Shown here piece after piece: positions 32,748 through 42,138 of a stretch of DNA of 64,000 nt (position 1 is its first letter; each line of letters starts with the position of its first letter). This DNA comes from Phycisphaerales bacterium. Lineage in GTDB: Bacteria; Planctomycetota; Phycisphaerae; Phycisphaerales; UBA1924. The position numbers and the translations under genes were made by a program. The stretch covers positions 228,346-292,345 of the forward strand of contig JAJDDD010000016.1 in the NCBI GenBank assembly GCA_029260495.1, written 5' to 3'. The notes beneath the pieces were generated by a model. That model did no database searches and was not told the origin of the DNA. It saw nothing but the letters and a program-made list of their open reading frames with translations.

Positions 32748-35162
32748 TCACTCACGGTCACTCTCGGGGGAGTCACCACTGTCCCCGTCCCCATTACCGG
32801 CCATCCTGTCATCATCAGTGCGGGTTTCGGTGTCGGGGACGCTGGAGCCAAGTATGAATCTTGCAGTGGGCCGTCCGCCGGTTTTGCCCGGTCCTGAAGT
32901 GTCCCAAGCGCCCCAGCCGGCCTCAACGAGGCTGTCGAGGGCTTCACGGGCCTTGGCTGAATCACCTCGGTAGGCTCGGAGTCCTTTGGTCAGATCGCGC
33001 GCTGTTACAGAGCCGCCCTTGCCCTCGATCCATTCGACGAGCTGGCGTTGCTCGCGGTCTTCGGCGCCGCCCCCGAGGATCGCGTAGACCCGCTCAGCTT
33101 CGTTTGCGAACCACCGCACCAATGCCACGCCCGCCGCGATGCTCGCGTCATCGACCACTTCAGGATCGGTGAGAGTGGGATCATGAGCCGATACCCGTGT
33201 CAGATGAATGACAAGAGCGAAGCGAGCGCAGTAGCACTCCAGCTTGCTCCATGCCGCTGCTTCATCTCCTATTCTGCTTGCTTGCTCGGCTCCATGCTCG
33301 TTGACGAATCGCACCCATGCGCGTTTCGCGTTGGGGCTGAGCCGCACCAGCCTGGGTTCGGGATCACCGTCGCTGTTTGTTGCGGGTTCCAAGGCGTAGA
33401 GCGCATCAAAGACATCTGCCACCGCGACTTCAATGCGTTCGTCAACGTCATCCTCCGTCCATCGCTTTGGTCTGCGTGGCGGCATGGCGAAGAGCAAGCG
33501 CGCCGCCAAGCCTCTATCTCGGAGCTCTTGTCCGAGTGATCGGCGCAGTGTTTCGGGTTGGATGCCCCCCGCGATACTCACCGAGGCGGAAGGCACATGC
33601 TCGGTTCCGCTCGTCTTACGGTCCACAATCAGCGATCGACCACCAAACATTTCCAGCCACTTTGCGACATCGCCGCCGCCTTTGCCTCCGGTGTAACGAT
33701 CGAAGTTGAACCATCCGGAAAGTTCGTCGCGGACCATAAGTAGTCCACGCGGATTCTCTTGGAGTTTCTTGACCAGCGCTTCCGTCGTAATATCGTCTGT
33801 CCAGGTGCGCGAGCAGACCGGTCTCTCGGGAGCTTCAGGTGGATCACTCGTTGTTTTGCCTCGTATCGCGTCCTTCTTCCACGTCGCCTGCTCTATTTCC
33901 CATCGAGCATATTCAGCTTCCCACGCCTTCATCGCCGTGGCGTATTCCTTCAGCGCCCGGTCTTGGCGCCTTCGGACGGCTCGCAACGCCAGCTCAAGCG
34001 CCGGGCTCTTGGCCGTTCCCGATTCGCCGACGATGGCGGTCCAGATGATCGCTGGCTCTGTCCATGAGCGCTTGAGCTGGATGCGATGAGTGTTCCCAAT
34101 CGCCGATGCGAGCGCGGAAAGCATGGACAGCGCCATGTATGACGCATCGCAGCCAATCGCCTTCGCACCGTCCTTGATGTAGGAACGAATGGGCTCGGGT
34201 AGCTCGTCCACGGGAAAGGGGACGAATTGTGCGGAGTCAATCGAGGTCAGCATTTCCTCGGGTTCGGCTGCGGCCACCAGTTTCTCAATCGCCGACCGCA
34301 CGACCTCTGCGCAACCACCCGAGAGTTCCAGCACGTCGGCGATGTCACCGCCTGTTGGAAGCTCTGACCACTGATCCGCAAGGCGCACGATGCATACGGA
34401 TCGAGCGCCTGCCCTGCCCGCGAGCCTGGAGACTTCATTGGCATACCTTTCCCCGGCGTCGTCATGGTCAGGGAGGATCACCACCTCCTTTCCGCGCAAT
34501 GCTGACCAGTCTGACTTCGCTGCGGACCTAGAGCCGTGAGAGCTGGTGGTCGCCACGAGTCCGCAGGCAATGGCTGCATCGGCGGCCTTTTCACCCTCGG
34601 TGACGTAAATGCAATCTGCCTTCGCTAGCGCAGGCAGCTTGTAGAGAGGGCGAGGCTCAGACATGCCTCGCAGCGTCCACCCCGAGCCATTCAGACTGAC
34701 CGGGCGAAAGTCCTTATTTCCGTTAGCGTGATCCCAGCGGATAATTATGCCCATCTGCGATCCGTCCGGATCTGTGTAGACCCAGAGTGCCGAGCGCTGG
34801 CCATGCCGGCGTTCGAGTTCGGCGACCGCCTCGCGCGCCGTCGCGTAGATTGGTTCAGCTTTCGCGGTCGCATTCAGTGACCCTGTCCCCACTACCTTGG
34901 TCCTGCGTGTGCGGCGAGGGGTATTGGTGACGGGGACGGGCATCAGATCCTGCAGGTTCAGTCCGATCGCTGCAAGCACGTCATCAGTCGGGCATCCGGC
35001 GTGACAGTGCACGAGCGCGCGCCCATCGTCGCTGACACCGATGCTGAGACTTGGCGAGTGGTCGTCATGGGCAGGGCATCTGCAGGCCCAGCCTTTACCG
35101 GATTGCTTGGGCACGCAGGCTCGCTCTCGCAGCGCTGACAAAACACGGTCGATCGGGCTCAT
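32748..35162 (-). CDS. primase/helicase-like replication protein (zinc finger, TOPRIM, DUF3987)
   Basis: 804 aa. A CHC2-like zinc ribbon (C27, C29, H32, then CHAGC at 53-57) is followed by a TOPRIM domain (IYVTEGEKAADAA and ILPDHDDAGERYANEV) and a DUF3987 domain (about residues 320-620). The DUF3987 P-loop VGESGTAKSP replaces the usual Walker A and RDELSGWF follows. The C-terminal part resembles a winged helix (VEWIEGKGGSVTARDLTKGLR). Such proteins prime or initiate replication of integrated elements and plasmids. Overlaps the HTH gene stop. Confidence 0.87.
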   Translation of the reverse strand: MSPIDRVLSALRERACVPKQSGKGWACRCPAHDDHSPSLSIGVSDDGRALVHCHAGCPTDDVLAAIGLNLQDLMPVPVTNTPRRTRRTKVVGTGSLNATAKAEPIYATAREAVAELERRHGQRSALWVYTDPDGSQMGIIIRWDHANGNKDFRPVSLNGSGWTLRGMSEPRPLYKLPALAKADCIYVTEGEKAADAAIACGLVATTSSHGSRSAAKSDWSALRGKEVVILPDHDDAGERYANEVSRLAGRAGARSVCIVRLADQWSELPTGGDIADVLELSGGCAEVVRSAIEKLVAAAEPEEMLTSIDSAQFVPFPVDELPEPIRSYIKDGAKAIGCDASYMALSMLSALASAIGNTHRIQLKRSWTEPAIIWTAIVGESGTAKSPALELALRAVRRRQDRALKEYATAMKAWEAEYARWEIEQATWKKDAIRGKTTSDPPEAPERPVCSRTWTDDITTEALVKKLQENPRGLLMVRDELSGWFNFDRYTGGKGGGDVAKWLEMFGGRSLIVDRKTSGTEHVPSASVSIAGGIQPETLRRSLGQELRDRGLAARLLFAMPPRRPKRWTEDDVDERIEVAVADVFDALYALEPATNSDGDPEPRLVRLSPNAKRAWVRFVNEHGAEQASRIGDEAAAWSKLECYCARFALVIHLTRVSAHDPTLTDPEVVDDASIAAGVALVRWFANEAERVYAILGGGAEDREQRQLVEWIEGKGGSVTARDLTKGLRAYRGDSAKAREALDSLVEAGWGAWDTSGPGKTGGRPTARFILGSSVPDTETRTDDDRMAGNGDGDSGDSPESDRE

Positions 35163-35458
35163 TGGCGAGCCTCCTTCCGCATGGCGGTTCGCACGCGATC
35201 AGCCGCGCCCGCGTCAGTTGGGCAACCCGCCGTGATCCAGGCGCGCAGCTCATCCGGGCAATACCGCACAGCCCGCCCGATCTTCCGCGATGGGATCGCG
35301 TTGCAGTTGGTGTATGTCCAAAGCGTGCGCTTCCCGATCGCAAGCATCGCCGCTGCGGCCTTAGCGTCGATGAGCAGCGAGTTATACTTGTGGATGTTGA
35401 TTTCATCGCCCGTGTTGCTTGCCGGCGTGCGGGCGGGTTCTTGTCCCGAGTCAGTCAC
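35159..35458 (-). CDS. AlpA/MerR-like helix-turn-helix (excisionase-like) protein
   Basis: About 99 aa from GTG at 35458, which overlaps the end of the upstream gene by 8 bases; a longer frame to 35494 lies inside that gene. The core SLLIDAKAAAAMLAIGKRTLW, TYTNCNAIPSRKIGRAVRY and CPDELRAWI is the winged HTH typical of excisionases and AlpA-like activators. Its stop overlaps the primase start by 4 bases, making a coupled HTH-primase unit. Confidence 0.78.
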   Translation of the reverse strand: MTDSGQEPARTPASNTGDEINIHKYNSLLIDAKAAAAMLAIGKRTLWTYTNCNAIPSRKIGRAVRYCPDELRAWITAGCPTDAGAADRVRTAMRKEARQ

Positions 35459-35660
35459 AGTCCACCCCCGATTCTCCCTTTGCTCTCTCGGCAAGCAGGG
35501 TCGAGACGGTCGGGACGTGCACTAGGATGGCGCTTCCAGCGACAAGAGCAGGAATACGCCCAGCTTCAATCTCTTCTCGAAGCCAGCGAGCCGGAACACG
35601 CAGGCAGCGAGCCGCTGTGTTCAGCGGCAGGGGGTCGGATGGATGTTGTTTGGTGTTCAT
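35451..35660 (-). CDS. small helix-turn-helix (excisionase-like) protein
   Basis: 69 aa from the ATG at 35660 (a further ATG at 35678 is in frame). PLNTAARCLRVPARWLREEI, EAGRIPALVAG and AILVHVPTVSTLLAER form the MerR/Xis-type HTH. It is the first gene of the minus-strand chain HTH-HTH-primase-integrase. A CATGCTC/GAGCATG hairpin (35658-35679) covers the start codons, which could act as an operator or hide the start. Confidence 0.7.
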   Translation of the reverse strand: MNTKQHPSDPLPLNTAARCLRVPARWLREEIEAGRIPALVAGSAILVHVPTVSTLLAERAKGESGVDCD

Positions 35661-35685
35661 GCTCAGAGAGTCGAGCATGGTTCGG

Positions 35686-35707
35686 AAGATAAGCGGAAGA
35701 TAAGCGG
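35686..35707. repeat. tandem 11-bp direct repeat upstream of HTH gene
   Basis: AAGATAAGCGG occurs twice head to tail. It lies just upstream of the small HTH gene start, a position that suits binding sites for an excisionase or repressor, or an iteron for the downstream primase. Only two copies are seen. Confidence 0.6.
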
Positions 35708-35710
35708 TAT

Positions 35711-36769
35711 TTAGTCGGCAATCTTCTGCGTGACGCGGCGGCCCGCCAAGGTGAGGCGAGCCCCGGCCCTATTACCCTCCGGTCGCTCAGCGAATCCTAG
35801 CTCGACGAGTTTTTTCACGATCGGAAGTATGGTTCGTTGAGAGAGTCTCTCCGCCGAAGGCATTGCGTCTTCGATTTTCCTTCCACCGCACAAGCAAGTG
35901 GGGTCGAACTTAGCCAATGTCTTGAGCACGAGCCGATCGTTCGCGGTGAGCGGTGGAGAGTTGTTCTTGCCGGATTCCTCGGGTTCATCAGATTCGGTTA
36001 GCCCATTTACGTCGAGCTTGGCTTCGGCTGGCTTGTTCTTCGTCAGGTAATCAACGAACCGCACGACGGCCGTCTCGGCGTTCGCCCACTCCTCGTACCG
36101 CTGAGGCGCCATTTCCCAAGCATGTTTCACACATTTGTGCTCTTCTCTCGTCATGTGTGTAGGCACGGAGACCTGCCGCTCACGCTCATGCCGGACGGCT
36201 GATTTGTGCCCTATCTTGAGCGCCAATTTTGCATTGATTAACTCAGGGTGCATTAGGGCTTGGGTAAGGGGCATTCCGGCGGCAAGCAAGCCATATGCGA
36301 TCCGGTCGACATCGTGACCAAGTTTATTCAGTTTTGGCGTGGCGGGGGGCGCTTTGGGCATGGGCGGCGCCTCTGGCGGTGGGTCGGACAAATGTCTTTT
36401 CTGAGGAATGACGCCGTTACGCCAAATGTCTGTCGCCTGCGCCGGGTGAAACGTCACAAACATACAACCAAGAGCATAACCCAGATCCTCGTGAAGTCGA
36501 TTGAATGCGGGATCGTCGGGGCGCAAGACGGCGGTTTTCCATTTTTTGAGAATTTTGCACGACGATCGAATCGCATCCAACACTCTACGCTGGTGATAAT
36601 CGCGCATATTCCCCGCGAGTGGTTCACCGGTGAGAACATGTTTGGGCGCCGGCGATGAACGCAAGTGATCTGGAAGGCTTCTAAAGTCCTCGATTTTCAA
36701 TAGGAGGTCTTGCAGGCGATTGCGCAGTTGATATTCCGCGGCGCCTTCAGATTGGAAGTCCTTTTCCAT
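35711..36769 (-). CDS. hypothetical protein with C-terminal winged-helix-like region
   Basis: 352 aa from the ATG at 36769 (364 from 36805). The N-terminal 120 residues are helical and mixed charge; the centre has a Pro-rich linker (SDPPPEAPPMPKAPP); the last 90 residues (PLTANDRLVLKTLAKFD, AERLSQRTILPIVKKLVELGFAER, GARLTLAGRRV) resemble a MarR-like winged helix with a CLCGG cysteine pair. A DNA-binding role is inferred. Family unknown. It ends 51 bases before the small HTH gene on the same strand. Confidence 0.72.
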   Translation of the reverse strand: MEKDFQSEGAAEYQLRNRLQDLLLKIEDFRSLPDHLRSSPAPKHVLTGEPLAGNMRDYHQRRVLDAIRSSCKILKKWKTAVLRPDDPAFNRLHEDLGYALGCMFVTFHPAQATDIWRNGVIPQKRHLSDPPPEAPPMPKAPPATPKLNKLGHDVDRIAYGLLAAGMPLTQALMHPELINAKLALKIGHKSAVRHERERQVSVPTHMTREEHKCVKHAWEMAPQRYEEWANAETAVVRFVDYLTKNKPAEAKLDVNGLTESDEPEESGKNNSPPLTANDRLVLKTLAKFDPTCLCGGRKIEDAMPSAERLSQRTILPIVKKLVELGFAERPEGNRAGARLTLAGRRVTQKIAD

Positions 36770-36943
36770 CCGCACAGTGTGGCGTCGTGACGCACTGGTT
36801 CGCAACTACTCACTTCTGAGCTGGAAGCTGATGGCAGGACTATTCTGTCTGCTCAGGCGCGCTGGGGCGCGGCCTACGATGAATGGGCTGCTCGAAGCAG
36901 CGACCTGTACGGACGACCCGCGACACCGACCGGGTATAGGCTC

Positions 36944-37696
36944 ATGGATTCGAGCGAAAAGCCGATCAAACATTCAAGCTTGCAGGTGCAGGAGGCGATC
37001 GTCCGGGCGCTCAAGGGGGACGATCGTCCCGCCAGCGAGCGGGGTGGCGCGCGGGTCACGCGGTTTCTGCATCAGCTCAGCCTTGACGCGAGCACCTATG
37101 AGAAGATGCTCCACGCTCGGGGATCGGAGGCCGCTCAGCACACCGCGTTCGACTTTCTCGAGCAGCATCTCGAGGAGTTGCAGCCGCGCGATCCAATCGA
37201 GCGAATGCTTGCGGTTCAAATCCTCTGGCAGCATATTCGGATTTCAACACTTTGCGTCCGCGAATCATTGACCAAGGATCCGAAGGAAGCTGCGGCGCTC
37301 CGCTCCTCCATCGAGCAGGCGATGAACACCTTCCGCCGACAGGCGCGGACAATGCGGGATCTCCAGGCGCCGCGTTCTCCGAATATCATCAGCGGCGGGC
37401 AGGTGAACGTAGGCGATGGTCAGATCGTGACCAACAGCCAACTCAACGGAGCCGTTTCTTGCGCAAACGAACTAGGATGCGATGATGTCGACGAAGCGTT
37501 CATACCGGTTGACGCCAGCAGGCCGAGCGAACCTGCGCGCCTCGGTCCGGCGCGCGAAGCCCTGGACACGCTCGACGGGGCCGAGAACGGCCGCGGGAAA
37601 ACGAACGTCAAGTCAGAACGCGAGGACGCACGGGCTCCGCGACGCAGAAATGCGCGCCGCCGAGCGGGAGCTGGGGGCGGCTCTTCGAGACCTTGA
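36944..37696 (+). CDS. hypothetical mobile-element protein, tail overlapping next gene out of frame
   Basis: 250 aa as read. The first 180 residues look genuine: helical, with LQVQEAIVRALKGDDRPASERG, FDFLEQHLEELQPRDPIERML and a closing NIISGGQVNVGDGQIVTNSQLNG, a motif I associate with planctomycete element-borne proteins. From about residue 180 the protein turns into Arg/Ala/Gly-rich sequence that is the shadow of the next gene in another frame. The real C-terminus may thus be altered by loss of a stop codon or a frameshift. Unknown function. Confidence 0.6.
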   Translation: MDSSEKPIKHSSLQVQEAIVRALKGDDRPASERGGARVTRFLHQLSLDASTYEKMLHARGSEAAQHTAFDFLEQHLEELQPRDPIERMLAVQILWQHIRISTLCVRESLTKDPKEAAALRSSIEQAMNTFRRQARTMRDLQAPRSPNIISGGQVNVGDGQIVTNSQLNGAVSCANELGCDDVDEAFIPVDASRPSEPARLGPAREALDTLDGAENGRGKTNVKSEREDARAPRRRNARRRAGAGGGSSRP

Positions 37697-37790
37697 TGCG
37701 GGGCATGATGTTGACCCGGAAGAGATAAGTGTCTGGATGAACCGGCTCGTCGGCGCTGTCGATCAGCGATTCGGTTTGATGGAGGTCTGA
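37482..37790 (+). CDS. small protein with 'SGPRTAAGK...NARTHGL' motif
   Basis: 102 aa. STGPRTAAGKRTSSQNARTHGL is a motif common in small planctomycete and proteobacterial proteins carried on phage-like or repetitive DNA; function unknown. It starts 214 bases before the stop of the preceding gene, in a different frame on the same strand. The motif makes this the more convincing reading of 37482-37696. Confidence 0.7.
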   Translation: MMSTKRSYRLTPAGRANLRASVRRAKPWTRSTGPRTAAGKRTSSQNARTHGLRDAEMRAAERELGAALRDLDAGHDVDPEEISVWMNRLVGAVDQRFGLMEV

Positions 37791-38157
37791 TGCTGGGCCT
37801 GACAGGGCACTACCAGTCCATTCTACTGAATCGAATCTAGGTCGAAAATGACCTGCGTGGCTCATGTCACTTTCTCATCTTTGCGCTTGCCAAGCGCCAC
37901 TTATACGCCCCATGTAGAATGCTCGCCTGTCCCGCGGCTGCCGGGACAACGAAGAGTCAGGCACGGACAATTCCTGAGATCGGGACGATCGACAACCTGT
38001 CGGCGCACCAACAGGATTCGAAGTTATCTGCCTTGTCTAAATTTGTTCCAGCGAGCAGGATCCCCGGCAAGAAAGTATGGCGTTCTTGGCAGCCCCATCC
38101 CGCAAAGATTGATGGCTGACTGAAGAAGCAGATCGAGTGAAAACGGAGCGAACTCGA
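37791..38157. other. intergenic region before hsdM with a hairpin
   Basis: About 370 bases without a gene. TGTCCCG and CGGGACA form a 7-bp stem with a 7-base loop (37928-37948), with no T-run. The region should hold the promoter of the restriction-modification operon, but I see no convincing -35/-10 pair. Confidence 0.4.
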
Positions 38158-39849
38158 ATGGCCAACGATACAACTAATAACTCTGACCTTGCCTACGCCG
38201 ACACACTCTGGAAGTCTGCCGACACACTGCGAGGCCAGATCGATGCTGCCGAGTACAAGCATGTCGTCCTTGGCCTGCTCTTCCTGAAATATGTTTCCGA
38301 CTCGTTCGAGTCCCGGCGTGCAGAGCTCAAGGCGGAGCTCGAAGCCGACAACATCAAGGGTGACCAACTCGAGTCGTTGCTCGAAAACCGAGATGAGTAC
38401 ACCGCCGAGCGAGTCTTCTGGGTGCCACCCGAGTCCCGCTGGCTCAATCTCCAGAATCAGGCGACGCGCGCCGATATCTCAACGCTGATCGACGACGCCA
38501 TTCTGGCGGTCGAGCGAGACAACCCCACGCTCAAGGGCAAGTTGCCACGCGACTACGCGCGCCGTGGTATCGAACCGGTGAAGATGAAGGGTCTCATCGA
38601 CCTCATCGCCGACATCGGTTTCAAGGGCGACCGAGACAAAGCCCGCGATACGCTCGGCCGCGTCTATGAGTATTTCCTCGGCAAATTCGCACAGGCCGAG
38701 GGCAAGCTCGGCGGTGAGTTCTACACACCCCGATGCATCGTCCGTCTCATGGTCGAAATGCTCGAACCCTACGAGGGCCGCGTCTACGACCCCTGCTGTG
38801 GTTCGGCGGGCATGTTCGTACAGTCAGAACGCTTCGTCGAAGCGCACGGCGGCCAGCGCACTGACATTTCCATCTTCGGCCAGGAATCCAATCCGACCAC
38901 ATGGCGACTCGCTCACATGAACCTTGCCATTCGAGGTATCGAGGCCAACCTCGGCTCCCAACCCGCCGACACATTCCTACGCAATCTCCACCCGGACCTC
39001 AAGGCTGACTACATCCTCGCCAACCCGCCGTTCAATGTCTCCGACTGGTCCGGCAAGTTGCTCCAGGACGATGTCCGCTGGCGCTACGGCACACCACCAA
39101 CCGGCAACGCCAACTACGCATGGATTCAGCACTTCATCCACCACCTCGCACCGCCCAACGGGCACGGCGGAGGGGTCGCTGGCTTTGTCATGGCCAATGG
39201 CTCGCTCTCGTCCGGCTCCGGCGGCGAGGGCGACATCCGCCAACGCATGGTCGAAGCCGACCTTGTCGATTGCATTGTCGCCCTCCCGGCCCAGCTCTTC
39301 TACACCACCGGCATCCCCGTCTGCCTCTGGTTCCTCACCCGCGACAAGACCGGCAAGAATCTCAAGAACGGCTGCCCACATCGCGAGGGCGGCCGCGCGG
39401 GCGAAACGCTTTTCATCGATGCACGCAAGTTCGGCACGCTGCAAGAACGGACGCTCCGCGTCCTCACCGGTGGCGACGACGGCGAAACTCTTCTCGCCGA
39501 CGGCATGGGTGATCCCAATCACGACTCCGACATCGGTCGCATCGTCTACGCCTTCCGCCAATGGCGCGGTGAGCCCGCGCCGGAGTGGTGGGACGAGAAG
39601 AAGCACGGCGAGTGGGCCTACCGCGACATCCCAGGATTCTGCAAAGCCGTCAACACAGAGCAAATCAAGAAACACGACTGCGTTCTCACGCCGGGCCGGT
39701 ATGTCGGAGCCGAGGAGCAGGAAGACGACGGCGAGCCGTTCGCAGAGAAGTACCCGCGCCTGCTGGCCGATTTGGAGAAGTGCTTCGCAGAGGGTGAGCG
39801 ATTAACGGCGACGGTTCGAGAACGCCTAGCGAGTGTCGCCCGTGGATAG
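38158..39849 (+). CDS. hsdM: type I restriction-modification methyltransferase subunit
   Basis: 563 aa from ATG at 38158 (a GTG at 38137 adds 7). N6-adenine methylase of a type I system: N-terminal HsdM helical domain (ADTLWKSADTLRGQIDAAEYK), motif DPCCGSAGMF (about 211-220) for SAM, and catalytic NPPF (289-292). The LGGEFYTPR stretch fits the family. Works with HsdS for methylation and with HsdR for cleavage. The hsdS frame overlaps its 3' end. Confidence 0.96.
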   Translation: MANDTTNNSDLAYADTLWKSADTLRGQIDAAEYKHVVLGLLFLKYVSDSFESRRAELKAELEADNIKGDQLESLLENRDEYTAERVFWVPPESRWLNLQNQATRADISTLIDDAILAVERDNPTLKGKLPRDYARRGIEPVKMKGLIDLIADIGFKGDRDKARDTLGRVYEYFLGKFAQAEGKLGGEFYTPRCIVRLMVEMLEPYEGRVYDPCCGSAGMFVQSERFVEAHGGQRTDISIFGQESNPTTWRLAHMNLAIRGIEANLGSQPADTFLRNLHPDLKADYILANPPFNVSDWSGKLLQDDVRWRYGTPPTGNANYAWIQHFIHHLAPPNGHGGGVAGFVMANGSLSSGSGGEGDIRQRMVEADLVDCIVALPAQLFYTTGIPVCLWFLTRDKTGKNLKNGCPHREGGRAGETLFIDARKFGTLQERTLRVLTGGDDGETLLADGMGDPNHDSDIGRIVYAFRQWRGEPAPEWWDEKKHGEWAYRDIPGFCKAVNTEQIKKHDCVLTPGRYVGAEEQEDDGEPFAEKYPRLLADLEKCFAEGERLTATVRERLASVARG

Positions 39850-41221
39850 CAGGACTACGACGAAGACTGGTGGTCGGGCAGCCACAGCGGCGAACATCGA
39901 TGGTGACTACGCACTTGCCGTTGGTCATGGGAGCCGCACGCCGCCAACAGGTTGGCAGTGGCGGCTGTTGACGAAGCTGGCACGGCTTGAGACTGGTCAT
40001 ACGCCTAGCCGGAAGCACCCCGAGTACTGGGATGGTGACATTCCGTGGGTCGGAATTCGTGACGCAACCAGCAACCACGGCCGGACCATTCTGGATACGG
40101 AGCAGCATGTTACTCAGGCTGGACTTAATAACTCTTCAGCACGGCTTCTTCCAGCACATACAGTCTGTCTTTCTCGAACGGCTTCAGTCGGCTATGTCAT
40201 CGTCATGGGGCGGCCGATGGCGACCAGCCAAGATTTTGTCAACTGGGTATGCGATCCAGATGCCCTGGACTATCGATACTTGAAGTATGTTCTCCTTGGC
40301 GAGAAGCGTGCATACAGCCGCTTCTCTCACGGAACGACCCATCAGACAATTTACTTCCCCGAGGTGAAGGCGTTCCATGTGTGCGCCCCCGATATTGACG
40401 GGCAACGCGCCATCGCCGGCGTCCTCGGCTCTCTCGACGACATGATCGAGCAGAATCGGCGGACGGCTCGGACGCTCGAGCAGCTGGCGCGGGCGATCTT
40501 CAAGGCGTGGTTCGTGGACTTCGGGCCGATGAAAGCCAAGGCCGCCGGCGCCGCGTCCTTCCCCTCTATGACGCAGGAGGTCTTCGCTGCCTTGCCGACA
40601 GCGTTCGTGGATTCGGAGATCGGTCCCGTGCCGGAGGGGTGGGAGGTGAAGCGGCTTGATGAGAGCATGCACCTGACAATGGGGCAATCACCACCGTCGG
40701 AGCACTACAACGAAAGCGGCGACGGCCTACCGTTTCATCAGGGCGTCACCAACTACGGTTTTCGCTTTCCGATGCATCGCGTCTACTGCACCGTGGAGAG
40801 CCGAATTGCGGAGCCGCTCGACGTGCTGCTTTCCGTGCGTGCACCCGTGGGGCGCATCAACGTAGCGGACCGTCGGCTTGTGCTTGGTCGCGGACTAGCG
40901 GGCCTCCGGCACCTGACCGGTCGCCAGTCGTTCCTTCTTCATCAACTCGCCCACGTCTTCGCCGAAGAAGACGCAGTGGGCGACGGCACGATCTACAAGG
41001 CAGTGACCAAGCAGTTCCTGTCTGCAATGCCAATGCTCTCACCCCCGGAAGACACACAGGCCGCCTTCGACATTATCGCTCGACCACTCGATGACCTCGT
41101 CGCGTCGAGCGAGGCCGAGTCGCGCAAACTCGCCGAGATGCGCGACTTGCTGTTGCCGAAGCTGCTGTCGGGTGAGGTGCGTGTGCAGGACGTCGATCGT
41201 GTGGTCGAGGAGGTTGTATAG
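39842..41221 (+). CDS. hsdS: type I restriction-modification specificity subunit
   Basis: 459 aa from GTG at 39842 (another GTG at 39833). Two target-recognition domains, each with the start of a conserved repeat: GWQWRLLTKLARLETGHTPSRKHPEYW at about residues 35-65, and GWEVKRLDESMHLTMGQSPPSEHY at about 258-280. The central and terminal helices (FNxxIEQNRRTARTLEQLARAIFKAWF-like; LAEMRDLLLPKLLSGEVRV) carry the HsdM-binding repeats. Together they set the bipartite DNA site; the site cannot be predicted. It overlaps hsdM by 8 bases. Confidence 0.95.
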   Translation: MDSRTTTKTGGRAATAANIDGDYALAVGHGSRTPPTGWQWRLLTKLARLETGHTPSRKHPEYWDGDIPWVGIRDATSNHGRTILDTEQHVTQAGLNNSSARLLPAHTVCLSRTASVGYVIVMGRPMATSQDFVNWVCDPDALDYRYLKYVLLGEKRAYSRFSHGTTHQTIYFPEVKAFHVCAPDIDGQRAIAGVLGSLDDMIEQNRRTARTLEQLARAIFKAWFVDFGPMKAKAAGAASFPSMTQEVFAALPTAFVDSEIGPVPEGWEVKRLDESMHLTMGQSPPSEHYNESGDGLPFHQGVTNYGFRFPMHRVYCTVESRIAEPLDVLLSVRAPVGRINVADRRLVLGRGLAGLRHLTGRQSFLLHQLAHVFAEEDAVGDGTIYKAVTKQFLSAMPMLSPPEDTQAAFDIIARPLDDLVASSEAESRKLAEMRDLLLPKLLSGEVRVQDVDRVVEEVV

Positions 41222-41223
41222 CG

Positions 41224-42138
41224 GTGTTCGATGTCGTCTCAGTTGATTCCCAGAACGATGAGGTGTTCGAGCCGTTGGGCACGAAGCGCAAGTTCTGGTA
41301 TCGCGATGGCGATCGGCGCATGCTGTTCAAGGCGGAAGAGCGTGGCACCGGTGAGGACTGGGCGGAGAAGATTGCCTGCGAGTTATGCACATTGCTCGGT
41401 CTGCCGCATGTTCACTATGAACTTGCGTATGACGTAGCGAATGAGAAGCCGGGCGTGGTCTGCGAATCGTGCGCACCGCCACCAGTTTCGTTGATTCACG
41501 GTAATCAGTTGATGCTGGCGCGCGACTCAAGCTACCCTTCAACACAGAATAATTGGTACAAGGTGCAAGCGCACACGGTGGCTGCGGTCGCGGAGGTGCT
41601 GGGTATGGTTCACGCGCCGACCGCATTGTGGATGGATAACGTCCCCGGCGGAGTGAGTTCCGCTCTGGATGTATTTGCTGGATATGTGATGTTGGACGCA
41701 TGGATAGCGAATCAGGATCGACACCACGAGAACTGGGCGGTGTTGTTTGATGGGGTCGCACTGGCGTTGGCGCCAACATTCGATCACGGGGCATCGATGG
41801 CGAGGAATCTCAGCGATGAGGAGCGTCATGATCGTTTGATGACCAATGACAAAGGCCGGCGCGTTGGGCCGTTTGCACGTCGGGCGAAATCAGCTTTCTA
41901 TGCTGATGCGACGCAAACAAGACCGATGGGAACTGTGGAAGCATGGCGGGCATTTGCGATCAAGGCCGCGGAGGCGGCACAAATCTGGTTGAGACAGCTG
42001 GAAGCGATAGATGGCCCTAAGATTGAGGCGCTGCTCGTCCAGGTGCCTCCAAGTCGCATGTCGCAGGTGTGCCGCGATTTCACGCGGAGATTGCTGGAGG
42101 AGAATCGTAGGCGGCTGTTGATGGAAGAGGATCAATGA
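41224..42138 (+). CDS. HipA-like (CtkA-type) kinase within the R-M operon
   Basis: 304 aa, GTG start 2 bases after the hsdS stop. HipA_C-type kinase fold: N-lobe KRKFWYRDGDRRMLFKAEE with K36; catalytic motif NQDRHHEN (D165, N170); Mg site FDHG (D187) in LALAPTFDHGASM; and GYVMLDAWIANQD between them. It lacks the HipA N-terminal domain of classical HipA, like the standalone CtkA-type kinases. HipA kinases phosphorylate translation factors or aminoacyl-tRNA synthetases and cause dormancy; the target here is unknown. Its stop overlaps the HIRAN gene by ATGA. Confidence 0.85.
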   Translation: MFDVVSVDSQNDEVFEPLGTKRKFWYRDGDRRMLFKAEERGTGEDWAEKIACELCTLLGLPHVHYELAYDVANEKPGVVCESCAPPPVSLIHGNQLMLARDSSYPSTQNNWYKVQAHTVAAVAEVLGMVHAPTALWMDNVPGGVSSALDVFAGYVMLDAWIANQDRHHENWAVLFDGVALALAPTFDHGASMARNLSDEERHDRLMTNDKGRRVGPFARRAKSAFYADATQTRPMGTVEAWRAFAIKAAEAAQIWLRQLEAIDGPKIEALLVQVPPSRMSQVCRDFTRRLLEENRRRLLMEEDQ

